A program made the translations under genes and the position numbers. 61,709 bases of DNA from JAAFHN01 sp031421855 (GTDB taxonomy: Bacteria > Pseudomonadota > Gammaproteobacteria > Burkholderiales > Burkholderiaceae_C), in contig JANOPN010000033.1 of the NCBI GenBank assembly GCA_031421855.1, positions 1 to 61,709 on the forward strand. The letters run 5' to 3'. The notes under the pieces were generated by a model. It made no database searches, was not told the DNA's origin, and saw only the letters and a list, made by a program, of their open reading frames with translations. Shown one piece after another: positions 51,891-60,285 of the stretch (within the stretch, counting starts at the first letter, position 1; the number at the start of each line of letters is the position of its first letter).

Positions 51891-53025
51891 TCAGTTTTGC
51901 GCAGTCCACAGGCCACTTCCACGCGCTTAGCCGCTCGATCATTCGTCGAGCAGTCAAACCATCGCCGTAAACATTGACAACAGGCTCGCGCGACGGCTTT
52001 TGCACAATCCAGCGCAACCTTTCTGCGATTTCGAGTCGGTCCGCGCGAACATCAACTGTGTTTGAACTGCGTTGCCGGTTGAGCTGGCGCCCACCGACAT
52101 TGACCACGGGTGTTGACCAGGATGCCGCTTCGATGATGCCAGACGAGGAATTGCCAACCATCGCCACCGCGAGCTTCATCGCCGCGCAAAATTCGTCGCG
52201 AGGCAGATGCGAAACCCACGCCAGAGTGCCCTTTGCCCGCCATTCGTCGACCACCCGGCTCACGCCAACTGAGCCCGCGTCCGCATTGGACCCAATCCAT
52301 AAGCTGGGCAAACCCAGATCAGCGGATGCCTGCAACACCGCAGATACCTCACAAGCTGCCTGCTCTTCGCCGGCCGTAGCCGGATGGAACAAACCCAAAA
52401 TGAACGGTTGAATCGGCGTAGTCCACCCAAACTCTCGGGCCAATCGCTCGGACAGCGCAGCACGACCCGCTTCAGCGTCCGCATCAATGCCAATCAGACC
52501 GGGCGCACCCATGACAAAAACGCTGTCAACAGCCTCGCCCATTCGCTTAAGTCGTGCCGCAGACTCGTCAGTCGCGACCCAATGCTCAGTTGCCAGCTTG
52601 CTGATGGCGTGGCGAACTGGCTCGTCGACAGTTCCCGAGCGCTCGCCGCCGTGAATGTGGATACTCGGTATGCCTAAATGAAGCGCGACCACGGCACCGG
52701 CCAACATTTCACCTCGATCGCCGAGCAACAACACCGCATCAGGTTTGCTCTGAGCAAACGCGGCCGTGAATCCGTTCAACGCGTCGGCAATCGCGCAAGC
52801 ACTGGCAGCCGCATCTCGATGGCCTTGCGGGCCTGGCGTCCGAGACGCAACATGCAAGCCAGAATCGTCAACCTCGCACACAGTCATGCCAAATGCGGCG
52901 TCCAAATGCATGCCCGTCACGTGCACATCAACCACGAAATCGCCCGCTTGCTGAATGGCCAGCAGCGCGCGCCGCATCAAGCCAAAGTCTGCCCGGGTAC
53001 CCGACACGTAAGCCAATCGCCTCAC
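51880..53025 (-). CDS. neuC: Hydrolysing UDP-sugar 2-epimerase (NeuC/LegG)
   Basis: Removes UDP and inverts C2 to give the free mannose-configured sugar, the substrate of NeuB. The 381-residue GT-B-fold protein shows LAYVSGTRADFGLM, LLLGDRGEMLAGA, HIHGGERSGTVDEPVRHAISKLA and GNSSSGIIEA, the NeuC signatures. A GTG at 53025 overlaps the neuB stop (GTGA) and gives the family-typical start MRRLAYVSGTRAD. With bacillosamine-type enzymes next to it, the LegG substrate UDP-diNAc-bacillosamine is likelier than UDP-GlcNAc. Confidence 0.92.
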   Translation of the reverse strand: MRRLAYVSGTRADFGLMRRALLAIQQAGDFVVDVHVTGMHLDAAFGMTVCEVDDSGLHVASRTPGPQGHRDAAASACAIADALNGFTAAFAQSKPDAVLLLGDRGEMLAGAVVALHLGIPSIHIHGGERSGTVDEPVRHAISKLATEHWVATDESAARLKRMGEAVDSVFVMGAPGLIGIDADAEAGRAALSERLAREFGWTTPIQPFILGLFHPATAGEEQAACEVSAVLQASADLGLPSLWIGSNADAGSVGVSRVVDEWRAKGTLAWVSHLPRDEFCAAMKLAVAMVGNSSSGIIEAASWSTPVVNVGGRQLNRQRSSNTVDVRADRLEIAERLRWIVQKPSREPVVNVYGDGLTARRMIERLSAWKWPVDCAKLNAY

Positions 53026-54047
53026 GAAAGCCACTCTCGCTCGATGGGCTGTCCTGCCCGAACGGGTTGACTCAATCGCCGCCCCAGCAAGCCGCCCACA
53101 TCGACGGGCTGCAATGCAGTGGACGGACGACGTAACACCAAATCATCGTCACCCAAAACATGTCCAGCCGAAAAGTCTCGCGCCGCGAACACCCCACGGC
53201 GTACCAAACTCGCAGTCTTAAGCTCGTCGGACGAGGGCATTTTGACCCCGTCACCCAACATCGCTTCAACTCGTCGAACGCTGCTCACTAGCTGCGTAAA
53301 TTCGCGGACCTCCATCGATGCTTGGTGATCTGGGCCAGGCAACGACCGATCCAGCGTGATGTGCTTTTCAATCACGTTCGCGCCCAAAGCCACCGCGGCA
53401 AGCGCAGCCTCGCCACCAAGGCTGTGATCGGAGTAGCCGACTCGCACACCCAATGCGTCGCGAATGTGGTGCATGGCGCGCAAGTTCAACGCCGTGTCGG
53501 GCGCTGGGTAGGCCGAAGTACAGTGCAACACGACCACATCATTGTTAGAGTGGGGCTCAGACTTGATCCACGCCAACGCTTGCGCGGTCTCTTCAATCGT
53601 ACCCATGCCAGTCGAGACGATCAAGGGCAGACCCGTGGATGCGGCAACACGCAGCAATTGCATGTGAGTCAACTCACCCGACGGCAATTTGAGTCGTTTC
53701 ACACCGACCCGCACCAAAAGCGCAATTGCGTCAATAGAAAACGGAGTCGACATGAACTCAAGCCCAATCGACTTGCAGTGCCCAGCCAACCGCTCATGAG
53801 CGGCTTCATCCAGCGACAACGCCGACAACATCTCAAACTGCGTGCTGACTCCAGTCGCACGACGCTGGTAGTCAGCGGTTTGCGCGTCACGCGTGACCAA
53901 GTCCTCGGCACGAAAGGTCTGAAACTTGACCGCATCAGCGCCAGACGTTTTGGCCGCATCACAAAGCCGCAAGGCCATGTCGATGTCGCCGTTGTGGTTA
54001 ACGCCAGCCTCGGCGATGACGAATGTGCTCACGCGGTCAAAAACCAT
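53022..54047 (-). CDS. neuB: N-acetylneuraminate / legionaminate synthase
   Basis: Condenses phosphoenolpyruvate with the free sugar from NeuC to form a nonulosonic acid. The 341-residue protein has the TIM barrel (IAEAGVNHNGD, KFQTFRAEDLV, MSTPFSIDAI, GYSDHSLG, IEKHITLDRSLPGPDH) and a C-terminal SAF/antifreeze-like domain (RRGVFAARDFSAGHVLGDDDL). I used the ATG at 54047; a TTG at 54053 is also in frame. It overlaps the upstream gene by 11 bases. Confidence 0.94.
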   Translation of the reverse strand: MVFDRVSTFVIAEAGVNHNGDIDMALRLCDAAKTSGADAVKFQTFRAEDLVTRDAQTADYQRRATGVSTQFEMLSALSLDEAAHERLAGHCKSIGLEFMSTPFSIDAIALLVRVGVKRLKLPSGELTHMQLLRVAASTGLPLIVSTGMGTIEETAQALAWIKSEPHSNNDVVVLHCTSAYPAPDTALNLRAMHHIRDALGVRVGYSDHSLGGEAALAAVALGANVIEKHITLDRSLPGPDHQASMEVREFTQLVSSVRRVEAMLGDGVKMPSSDELKTASLVRRGVFAARDFSAGHVLGDDDLVLRRPSTALQPVDVGGLLGRRLSQPVRAGQPIEREWLS

Positions 54048-55470
54048 GCTCAAGACAGACGCTCCCGTGTTTGTTCTCCATGAGCGAATACGCGCTCAGG
54101 CCACCGTACTCGCAAAACAAGGTGTAGTAGCCAGCCTGACCGCCAAGGTGCGCAGCCGCATCAATCCAAATTTTTTCAATTTCGACACCATCATCGAATT
54201 CGCTCAGCTGGCTCGCACTGATCGTCGACTTCAACGGCTCGTGATTGCCGGCCGAGTAGAGCGCAAACTCAAGCATGGCACTAGCTGTGATGCCGCCGTA
54301 AATCTCGGGCAAATCATGAATCACCAGTCGCGTCGACGCCGCGTTCGTTGCGGCAATCGTTCCCCACCACATTCGCTTGGGAGGTTGAAGCGCAGTCAGC
54401 ATTCCCAGCGAGCACTCGCCGCGAATCGAATCACCGGCCCGACCAACTTCAATCGCGGTGACGAGTCGCGTGGCTAGCGGACGGTCCACACTCACAAAAC
54501 TCAAGGTCGATCCGGCGACATCTTCAATCCAAGTGGTCTCACCAGATGCGAATTGCGCTGCATTGATGCCATCGCGCTTAGCAACGTATCGCCCCGGGTG
54601 ACTTTGTCCGTACACCACCACGCGGCTCGCCAATCCACCACATCGGGGTACAACCATGTGACCAACAGCGCCGGGCTCCGTGAGGTCGGTACTTTGACGA
54701 CTGTAGTCAAAATTCGAGTGCGTGACCTGCAAGTCTGATCCGTCCAAGCGCTCGTTGCCGATCAGCATGCGAGTGAAGCCACCGCCCAATTCGAAGTCAA
54801 TTTGGGCTTGTCCGGGCAAACCGCGCAGATGCTGAGTCAAGCCGTCCACGTGATCACTGGGTCGAACCATGCGGGTTTCAAATGGCTTCAATTCGCCCCA
54901 GCCGATCAGCGAGTCAATTGACTCACCGTTGTAGTTGCTCACTCGCAACCGAACGGTTTGACCCGCCATAGGCAACGAACCGTTGTGGACAACCGCGATC
55001 GATCGAGTTCGCTCATCATCGCGAATCGTCCAACAACCTTCGCGACCGATTGTCAGCGTGCGCCCTTCTTCAATTTCGTGCGAGCTGTAGGCTCGGGCGT
55101 AGCCGTGAACGACTGAATACCCAACGGCCGTTTCGTAGATACACACAATCGCGCTGTAGGGAATGACCATGTTTCTGGTCGCGAACACCTCAATCTCGAT
55201 ACTGCCCTCAAAGTCACCTTTCACCGGCGCACGGTAGTTGATGACGTCGCCCAGCTCAAAATGCAACCGCTCGCGATGCACCAACCGACCACTCATCTCG
55301 CGCGTTGACGCGATGACAGCAACGTCCACGCCGCGCTTGAGTTTCCAGTAGTTCATGAAACTCACGGTGCTGCGGGTGGTCGACGTCTCGCGCACATAAA
55401 AAATCGCTGAACTCCGCAAAACATCCCCGTGGCGACCCGCCACGTTGTCGCGCAATGAAATCGTTTTCAC
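54037..55470 (-). CDS. Unrecognised protein between neuA and neuB
   Basis: I do not recognise this 477-residue protein. It has no signal peptide or membrane helix. The composition and alternating hydrophobic pattern suggest a beta-rich protein with several similar-sized segments (for example IEIEVFATRNMVIPYSAIVCIYE, cut here to VFATRNMVIPYSAIVC). Trp- and Gly-containing motifs such as REGCWTIRDDERTRSIAVVH and PKRMWWGTIAATNA stand out. The GTG start at 55470 overlaps the neuA stop (GTGA), and its end overlaps neuB, so it is co-translated with nonulosonate enzymes and is probably a dedicated part of the pathway or its polymer. Confidence 0.8.
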   Translation of the reverse strand: MKTISLRDNVAGRHGDVLRSSAIFYVRETSTTRSTVSFMNYWKLKRGVDVAVIASTREMSGRLVHRERLHFELGDVINYRAPVKGDFEGSIEIEVFATRNMVIPYSAIVCIYETAVGYSVVHGYARAYSSHEIEEGRTLTIGREGCWTIRDDERTRSIAVVHNGSLPMAGQTVRLRVSNYNGESIDSLIGWGELKPFETRMVRPSDHVDGLTQHLRGLPGQAQIDFELGGGFTRMLIGNERLDGSDLQVTHSNFDYSRQSTDLTEPGAVGHMVVPRCGGLASRVVVYGQSHPGRYVAKRDGINAAQFASGETTWIEDVAGSTLSFVSVDRPLATRLVTAIEVGRAGDSIRGECSLGMLTALQPPKRMWWGTIAATNAASTRLVIHDLPEIYGGITASAMLEFALYSAGNHEPLKSTISASQLSEFDDGVEIEKIWIDAAAHLGGQAGYYTLFCEYGGLSAYSLMENKHGSVCLEHGF

Positions 55471-56177
55471 GTGCCCGCTCCTTCTAGCCGCGTCATGCTG
55501 CGTTGCGCCAAAAAAAGCGCCCATTCAAAGTCGTCCAAGTCGTCGATGTCAGCACTGCGGCTTTTGGGCATCTCAACAACTTGCACGGACACTTGCCACA
55601 AGCCATTTTGCGCAGCGCTGGCCAAAGCCGCGCGCTGCCAAACATAAACTGCGCCATTGAGTGTCAAAACCCGCGGCGCATCCTGGCGACGTGTTGCGCT
55701 TGACTGCTTGCAAAGGCGCGCGAATCCATTTGAATCAGTCTCGACCATGGTGAAGTACGGGCTGATTCCACAGTCGTATGCAGTCGTGATCAAACCTGCG
55801 CGATCAGAGAGCTTCATGCACGCTGCAATGTCATCGACGACTCGAAGTGGTGATGTCGGCTGTAGATCGACGACCCGATCAACGGGTCCCACAACAGCCT
55901 CCACGTAGGCCACCAAATGCTCAATCACGGGCAGCTTGCCCGCCTCATCGGTCGAAAGATGCGCGGGTCGCTTGAAAAGCACCTGCGCACCATACTGGGT
56001 CGAAACTGACGCGATCTCATCGCAGTCCGTTGACACGTACACACCATCAATGTCATTGCAGGCCAACGCGTCGCCAATCGCGTGCGCGATGAGCGGGCGA
56101 CCCATGAAGTCGAGCACGTTTTTGCGAGGTAGTCCTTTGCTTCCGCCGCGCGCGCAAATGGTTGCAATGGTTCGCAT
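55467..56177 (-). CDS. neuA: CMP-nonulosonate cytidylyltransferase (NeuA/LegF)
   Basis: Activates the nonulosonic acid with CTP. The 236-residue protein starts ATICARGGSKGLPRKNVLDF, the nucleotide-binding signature, and continues with DLQPTSPLR and a C-terminal ADIDDLDDFEWA metal-binding segment. The ATG at 56177 is 11 bases after the hisH-like gene; a longer in-frame start would lie inside that gene. Legionaminate is a likelier substrate than sialic acid because of the neighbouring genes. Confidence 0.92.
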   Translation of the reverse strand: MRTIATICARGGSKGLPRKNVLDFMGRPLIAHAIGDALACNDIDGVYVSTDCDEIASVSTQYGAQVLFKRPAHLSTDEAGKLPVIEHLVAYVEAVVGPVDRVVDLQPTSPLRVVDDIAACMKLSDRAGLITTAYDCGISPYFTMVETDSNGFARLCKQSSATRRQDAPRVLTLNGAVYVWQRAALASAAQNGLWQVSVQVVEMPKSRSADIDDLDDFEWALFLAQRSMTRLEGAGT

Positions 56178-56188
56178 GATGCCGTGCG

Positions 56189-56836
56189 TCAAAGTGCCAA
56201 GAAGGCGCGAAGCATGTTCAGGCCAGCGCTGGCACTGCGCTCGGGGTGAAACTGAGTGCCCATCAAATGCCCGCTTTGTACGGCTGCGCAAATGCGGCGC
56301 CCGTTGTAATTCACATTGGCCAAAATGTCCCTCTCGTTCGTTGGCTGAGCGTGAAACGAATGCACGAGGTAGACCGGTGTTGCGATAGGCGTTGTTGCGA
56401 GCAATCCCTCTTCCCAATTTGCACCCCCTGAGTGGGGCTCAAGGCCTGCCCAGCCAATGTGGGGAATGCAATGCGGGCGGCCATCGAGTTGAGTCGACGA
56501 CACGGCCTTGACCCGGCCCGGGATCAACCCAAGCCCCGCGTGCTCGCCAAACTCCTCACTGGCATCAAACAGCATTTGCATGCCAACACAAATGCCCAAA
56601 AACGGACGCTGAGTACGCACGAAATCGAGCACGACGTCGTCCAAGCCGCGGTCTTTCATCTCGGCCATACCCCCAGCGAACGCGCCCACGCCTGGCAAGA
56701 CCATGCGCTCAGAAACCGAAGGCGCTTCGCTGGCCTTGTCAACCACGTGGACGTTTGCACCGGCTGCGGTTAAGGCTCGAACGACATTCAAAAAATTGCC
56801 AATGCCGTAGTCGATCAATGTCACGTTTTGCGTCAT
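56189..56836 (-). CDS. HisH-like glutaminase subunit of an amidotransferase system
   Basis: A 215-residue class I glutamine amidotransferase. The triad is Cys83 (GICVGMQ), His197 and Glu199 (TQFHPER). It would release ammonia from glutamine for the HisF-like partner. It lies in a sugar operon rather than a his operon, next to an N-acetyl-sugar amidotransferase. This matches the WbpG-HisH-HisF arrangement of Pseudomonas O-antigen loci. Its ATG overlaps the hisF-like stop codon (ATGA). Confidence 0.92.
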   Translation of the reverse strand: MTQNVTLIDYGIGNFLNVVRALTAAGANVHVVDKASEAPSVSERMVLPGVGAFAGGMAEMKDRGLDDVVLDFVRTQRPFLGICVGMQMLFDASEEFGEHAGLGLIPGRVKAVSSTQLDGRPHCIPHIGWAGLEPHSGGANWEEGLLATTPIATPVYLVHSFHAQPTNERDILANVNYNGRRICAAVQSGHLMGTQFHPERSASAGLNMLRAFLAL

Positions 56837-57588
56837 CGACGCACCTCAATGCCCGCATCACTCGCGAATTCCTTGATGAGGCCGACCGTGCTTCGTTTCC
56901 AGTGCAGCGCATCTGCAACGGCGGCAGCCGTCGCACCGGCTTTGTACGCTGCAACAGCGTCACTCGGTGCGCCATATCCGCCGCTGGCAATGATGGGTAC
57001 GCCCACGGCGCTACTCACCGCGCGGATCAAATCCAAGTCAAAACCCTTGCGTGTACCCTCTTGGTCAACTGCGGTCAGCATGATTTCGCCGGCTCCAAGT
57101 GCAACCGCTTTTTCTGCCCACGCCACCACGTCCAGCCCCGTGTGCTCTCTGCCGTTGTCGGTGTACGCCTCCCACCGCCCGTCGGCTTTGCGCTTGGCCT
57201 CAATCGACAGCACCATGCACTGCGAGCCGTATCGATTAGCAACGGCTTGAATCAACTCTGGCTTAGCAATGGCCGCCGTGTTGATCGCTACTTTATCGGC
57301 CCCTGAACGCAACATGTTGTGCACGTCGGCCAAGCTGCGAATACCGCCACCGACCGTAATGGGTACAAAAATCTGATCGGCCGCGCCGCTGATGATGTCT
57401 TGGAGGTTGTTGCGTTGGTACAGACTTGCGACAATGTCCATGAACACCAACTCGTCAGCCCCTTGTTGGTAGTAATCCAAAGCGAAGGCATGTGGATCGC
57501 CGACCACACGCAAGCCCTCCAAACGGATCCCTTTAATCAGGTTAGGACCTTTGATGTCGAGCCGCGGGATGATTCGAAATCCGGCCAC
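56833..57588 (-). CDS. HisF-like ammonia-channelling subunit
   Basis: A 251-residue TIM barrel of the HisF family, starting at GTG (57588). Asp11 (PRLDIKG) is kept, but the second catalytic aspartate of cyclase activity (Asp130 in HisF) is Glu130 here (VLSIEAKRKADG). The phosphate sites GGGIRSLADV and SGGYGAPSDA are present. It probably passes ammonia from the HisH-like subunit to the sugar amidotransferase instead of making imidazole glycerol phosphate. Confidence 0.9.
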   Translation of the reverse strand: MAGFRIIPRLDIKGPNLIKGIRLEGLRVVGDPHAFALDYYQQGADELVFMDIVASLYQRNNLQDIISGAADQIFVPITVGGGIRSLADVHNMLRSGADKVAINTAAIAKPELIQAVANRYGSQCMVLSIEAKRKADGRWEAYTDNGREHTGLDVVAWAEKAVALGAGEIMLTAVDQEGTRKGFDLDLIRAVSSAVGVPIIASGGYGAPSDAVAAYKAGATAAAVADALHWKRSTVGLIKEFASDAGIEVRR

Positions 57589-57590
57589 TT

Positions 57591-58898
57591 TTAGTCAAAC
57601 ACCGTTGAGCGCAACTTCCAAGCCGAACCGGTCCATTTCCACAAGTGGGGGGATCGAAACTGATCCGTTAAACGGTCGTAATAGGCGCGATCCAAAACGG
57701 GTTGCTCAAACTGTTTGGCAGCGATGCCGAATTCTTTTTCAGGAATGCTCAGGTAGCGAAAAATCTCATCCGCAAACCGTTCGGGGAATTCTCCGTCATA
57801 GCGCCGCACCAGCGCCACACCCTCATCACGCGTGATGTCCCTTGAGCGGATCTCCTGCGCGGCATCGTAAGTCGCTCGACCAATTCCGAACTTGATGAAT
57901 GTCGTGTGGTAATGAAAGTCGTCGATTCGGTCGTCAATGCTGTTGTACTTGCTATACGTACCCGGCGTGCGCTCAGGCGAGGCTTCAAAACCACCGTGCT
58001 CCACCGAGTAGTAGTAGCAGCTCTGCGGGTGCCACTTGAGGTAGTAGCCCAAGTAGTGAACTTCGATCTGTTTTCGCTCAATCTCAGCGGGGTCAGCTGG
58101 TAAATATGGCAGCAAGTCCTGCTCTTCCAAGCCAAAGTCATTCAGCAAGCTCGCGACCGAGACGCCGCCCAAATGCATTTGCGATTTATCGACACCGGCA
58201 AAGTATGACCAATCCCGTTTGGCGCTGGTGGTGTCGCCAATCGGGTTGCCGTATTCGGCTTCGTTCTCGCCGTAAATCACAAACGGCAAGTCATGCAAAA
58301 GCGCCATCTTCGGCGCCAGAGACTTTTGCCCCAGCATGAATGCTTGGAACGGATGGAACAATTTGTCAACCGCTAGCCGTGTCAGCAATCGATGTACTCG
58401 CCCATTTGGGGTCGTGAGCTGATTGTCATGGCCTGCGTGAATCCACGCTTGGAAGTTGCGCCAACCCCATTCAGTGTAAACATGAGGCGCCCACGTGACG
58501 GTCAGCGGATGCATGCCAAAGCGGGTGCGCATGTAGTGCGAAGCAAAGAAGCTGTCTTTGCCACCTGAGCCTGGAATCAAGCAGTCATAACCCGTTTTGC
58601 TGCGAAACCGATCACAAATGACCGCAAGCTGGTCTTCGCGTGACTTCCAGTCAATGGTTGCGTGTTTGCTTTCGGCAAACCGACAAGCATCGCAAACGCC
58701 TTCATCGTCAAAGTTGATCGTCGCTTTCTTCGAATCTTGGGTGTGCTTGAACTCAACGGCCGAGTTGGGCCGCTGGTTGGAAATCACACACTGCTTGCAA
58801 AAGCCGACATACCTCGGCAGGCCGTATTTGGGCTCGCCGGGCTCAAAGCCCGCAAACAGTGATTTATCGGTGTCGCGGGGGCTGGGAATTAGACTCAT
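57591..58898 (-). CDS. N-acetyl sugar amidotransferase (WbpG/PseA/LegA-like)
   Basis: A 435-residue ATP-dependent enzyme. A PP-loop SGGKDSFFA (residue about 108) binds ATP. Paired cysteines in FCKQCVISNQRP and VCDACRFAE suggest a zinc site. In characterised relatives it turns an N-acetyl group into an acetamidino (N-acetimidoyl) group, with ammonia from HisH/HisF, on mannuronic acid, pseudaminic acid or legionaminic acid. The operon makes a legionaminic-type acid the likely acceptor. It is followed 2 bases later by the hisF-like gene. Confidence 0.92.
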   Translation of the reverse strand: MSLIPSPRDTDKSLFAGFEPGEPKYGLPRYVGFCKQCVISNQRPNSAVEFKHTQDSKKATINFDDEGVCDACRFAESKHATIDWKSREDQLAVICDRFRSKTGYDCLIPGSGGKDSFFASHYMRTRFGMHPLTVTWAPHVYTEWGWRNFQAWIHAGHDNQLTTPNGRVHRLLTRLAVDKLFHPFQAFMLGQKSLAPKMALLHDLPFVIYGENEAEYGNPIGDTTSAKRDWSYFAGVDKSQMHLGGVSVASLLNDFGLEEQDLLPYLPADPAEIERKQIEVHYLGYYLKWHPQSCYYYSVEHGGFEASPERTPGTYSKYNSIDDRIDDFHYHTTFIKFGIGRATYDAAQEIRSRDITRDEGVALVRRYDGEFPERFADEIFRYLSIPEKEFGIAAKQFEQPVLDRAYYDRLTDQFRSPHLWKWTGSAWKLRSTVFD

Positions 58899-58926
58899 TG
58901 GAGGCAGAAATGGTTAACCAGCATTA

Positions 58927-60162
58927 TCAACGAGTCAAACCCTGCAAAACGCGCACAACAGCAGAAGTCGCGTCAAGCTGGCCGTGCAACTGCATCGCGC
59001 GGGGCGACGTGAGCGTCAATCGATTGAGTGCATCAGCCAAGTCACCAATGTCAACGCTGGCGTCAGCAAAGCCCATGGCTTGAAACGGTGTAGCGCGATC
59101 GAAGAGTGACCCCAACACGCGAATCACCGGTTTACCCACCAAACTGGCCTCAACCGCGATGGTTGACGTGATGACGACGACCGCGTCGACTGCATGAAGC
59201 ATGGCTGGAAGCGCCCAGCTCGGATCACAAACCCGAGCAGGCGCAAAGGAGTCTGGAAAAGTAGACACTTGGCTGGGATGTGGTTTGATCCAAACACGCC
59301 AATCGGCGTTGACTGTTGCCCATTGCGCCAAAAGTCGACCAATTTCAAGCGGTAGAGCGACGTTTCCCACCACACCGGGGTTAAATGGGTGGCTCGCTGG
59401 CTCGGCGCTCGACGCAAAGAGAAGCACTTTTCGTGCGGCATGACCCTTCATTTTTAGCCGCATATCGACCATGCCGATCAGCCATTTGGGGTCGCGCAAC
59501 GTATCGAAAGCAGGGTTGCCGGTGACTTCTATTTCTTCAGGTTGTCGCCCGGCCTCGACCAAAAATCGCTTCACGCCAGCGCTCAACACACACACCCGAT
59601 CGGCGAAACCGCGCTGGCCAATCCAGGCGACCTCATCGAGGGCGAACAAGTCAACCAGACAAGCTGTAGGGAGCTTGAGTCGGCGCGCAGCATCAATCGC
59701 GGCACGTTCTGCGCGAGGGGAGTTTGTAGCGATCACCAAGTCGGGGTTTAAACGGCCGATGATTCGCTCCAATGTGCGAACGGGACGAAACCCTTGCCGT
59801 CCGCTCAGTGCGAACTGTTGTGCGGCGCGGTCAACACCCAGCTCGGCCTCTAAATCTGCGAAGTTCAAACCCATGTAGGCAACCGACTCGCGCAAATCAA
59901 ACGGTGGCGTACCGAGGCCATCAACCAACTTGCGGCCCTTCGCAAGCGCCGAAGCGTCCGCGGAGTCGACGAAATCGGCAAATCCGAGTGGCTCGAACCC
60001 TGCGTCTCTCGCCACCGTTTGAGCCGTGGTGAGGGCCAACACGATCGGCTCAGCGATTCCGAGTGCTCGAACCCGTTGCATCACGGGCAACACCATGCGG
60101 ATGTGGCCCCCGCCGTAGGCCACGAAAAGCCATCGCGGCATCGATTTTGAACTCAAACGCAT
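58927..60162 (-). CDS. GT-B-fold protein, probable glycosyltransferase
   Basis: A 411-residue protein with two Rossmann-like halves. The first opens LFVAYGGGHIRMVLPVMQRV, and the second contains KVLLFASSAEPASH, WRVWIKPHPSQVS and VVITSTIAVEASLVGKPVI. The layout resembles UDP-GlcNAc 2-epimerases, PseG and CDP-glycerol-type transferases. The KPHP and STIAVEA motifs point to a glycosyl- or glycerophosphotransferase. In this operon it could transfer the nonulosonate. Its exact donor and acceptor are unknown. Confidence 0.7.
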   Translation of the reverse strand: MRLSSKSMPRWLFVAYGGGHIRMVLPVMQRVRALGIAEPIVLALTTAQTVARDAGFEPLGFADFVDSADASALAKGRKLVDGLGTPPFDLRESVAYMGLNFADLEAELGVDRAAQQFALSGRQGFRPVRTLERIIGRLNPDLVIATNSPRAERAAIDAARRLKLPTACLVDLFALDEVAWIGQRGFADRVCVLSAGVKRFLVEAGRQPEEIEVTGNPAFDTLRDPKWLIGMVDMRLKMKGHAARKVLLFASSAEPASHPFNPGVVGNVALPLEIGRLLAQWATVNADWRVWIKPHPSQVSTFPDSFAPARVCDPSWALPAMLHAVDAVVVITSTIAVEASLVGKPVIRVLGSLFDRATPFQAMGFADASVDIGDLADALNRLTLTSPRAMQLHGQLDATSAVVRVLQGLTR

Positions 60163-60219
60163 ACCCCGATGTCATAAGAGCCGCCCACAAGTTCGAAATC
60201 GCATTTTTCGACATGAATT

Positions 60220-60278
60220 TGTACTTTGGTCACCGAATTCATTGGGTTTGTTGCTATCTATTTATGATCGAATCAATC
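60220..60278 (-). repeat. Dispersed repeat, copy 12
   Basis: About 29 of 31 core positions match in reverse orientation. It fills the 123-base gap between the GT-B gene and the sugar transferase gene, the only real gap in the glycan operon. Confidence 0.87.
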
Positions 60279-60285
60279 ACCGAAA

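Noticed and set aside
56189..57588. HisH/HisF as histidine biosynthesis genes
   Set aside because: No other his genes nearby; an adjacent N-acetyl-sugar amidotransferase and the Glu130 change in the HisF-like protein point to sugar modification.
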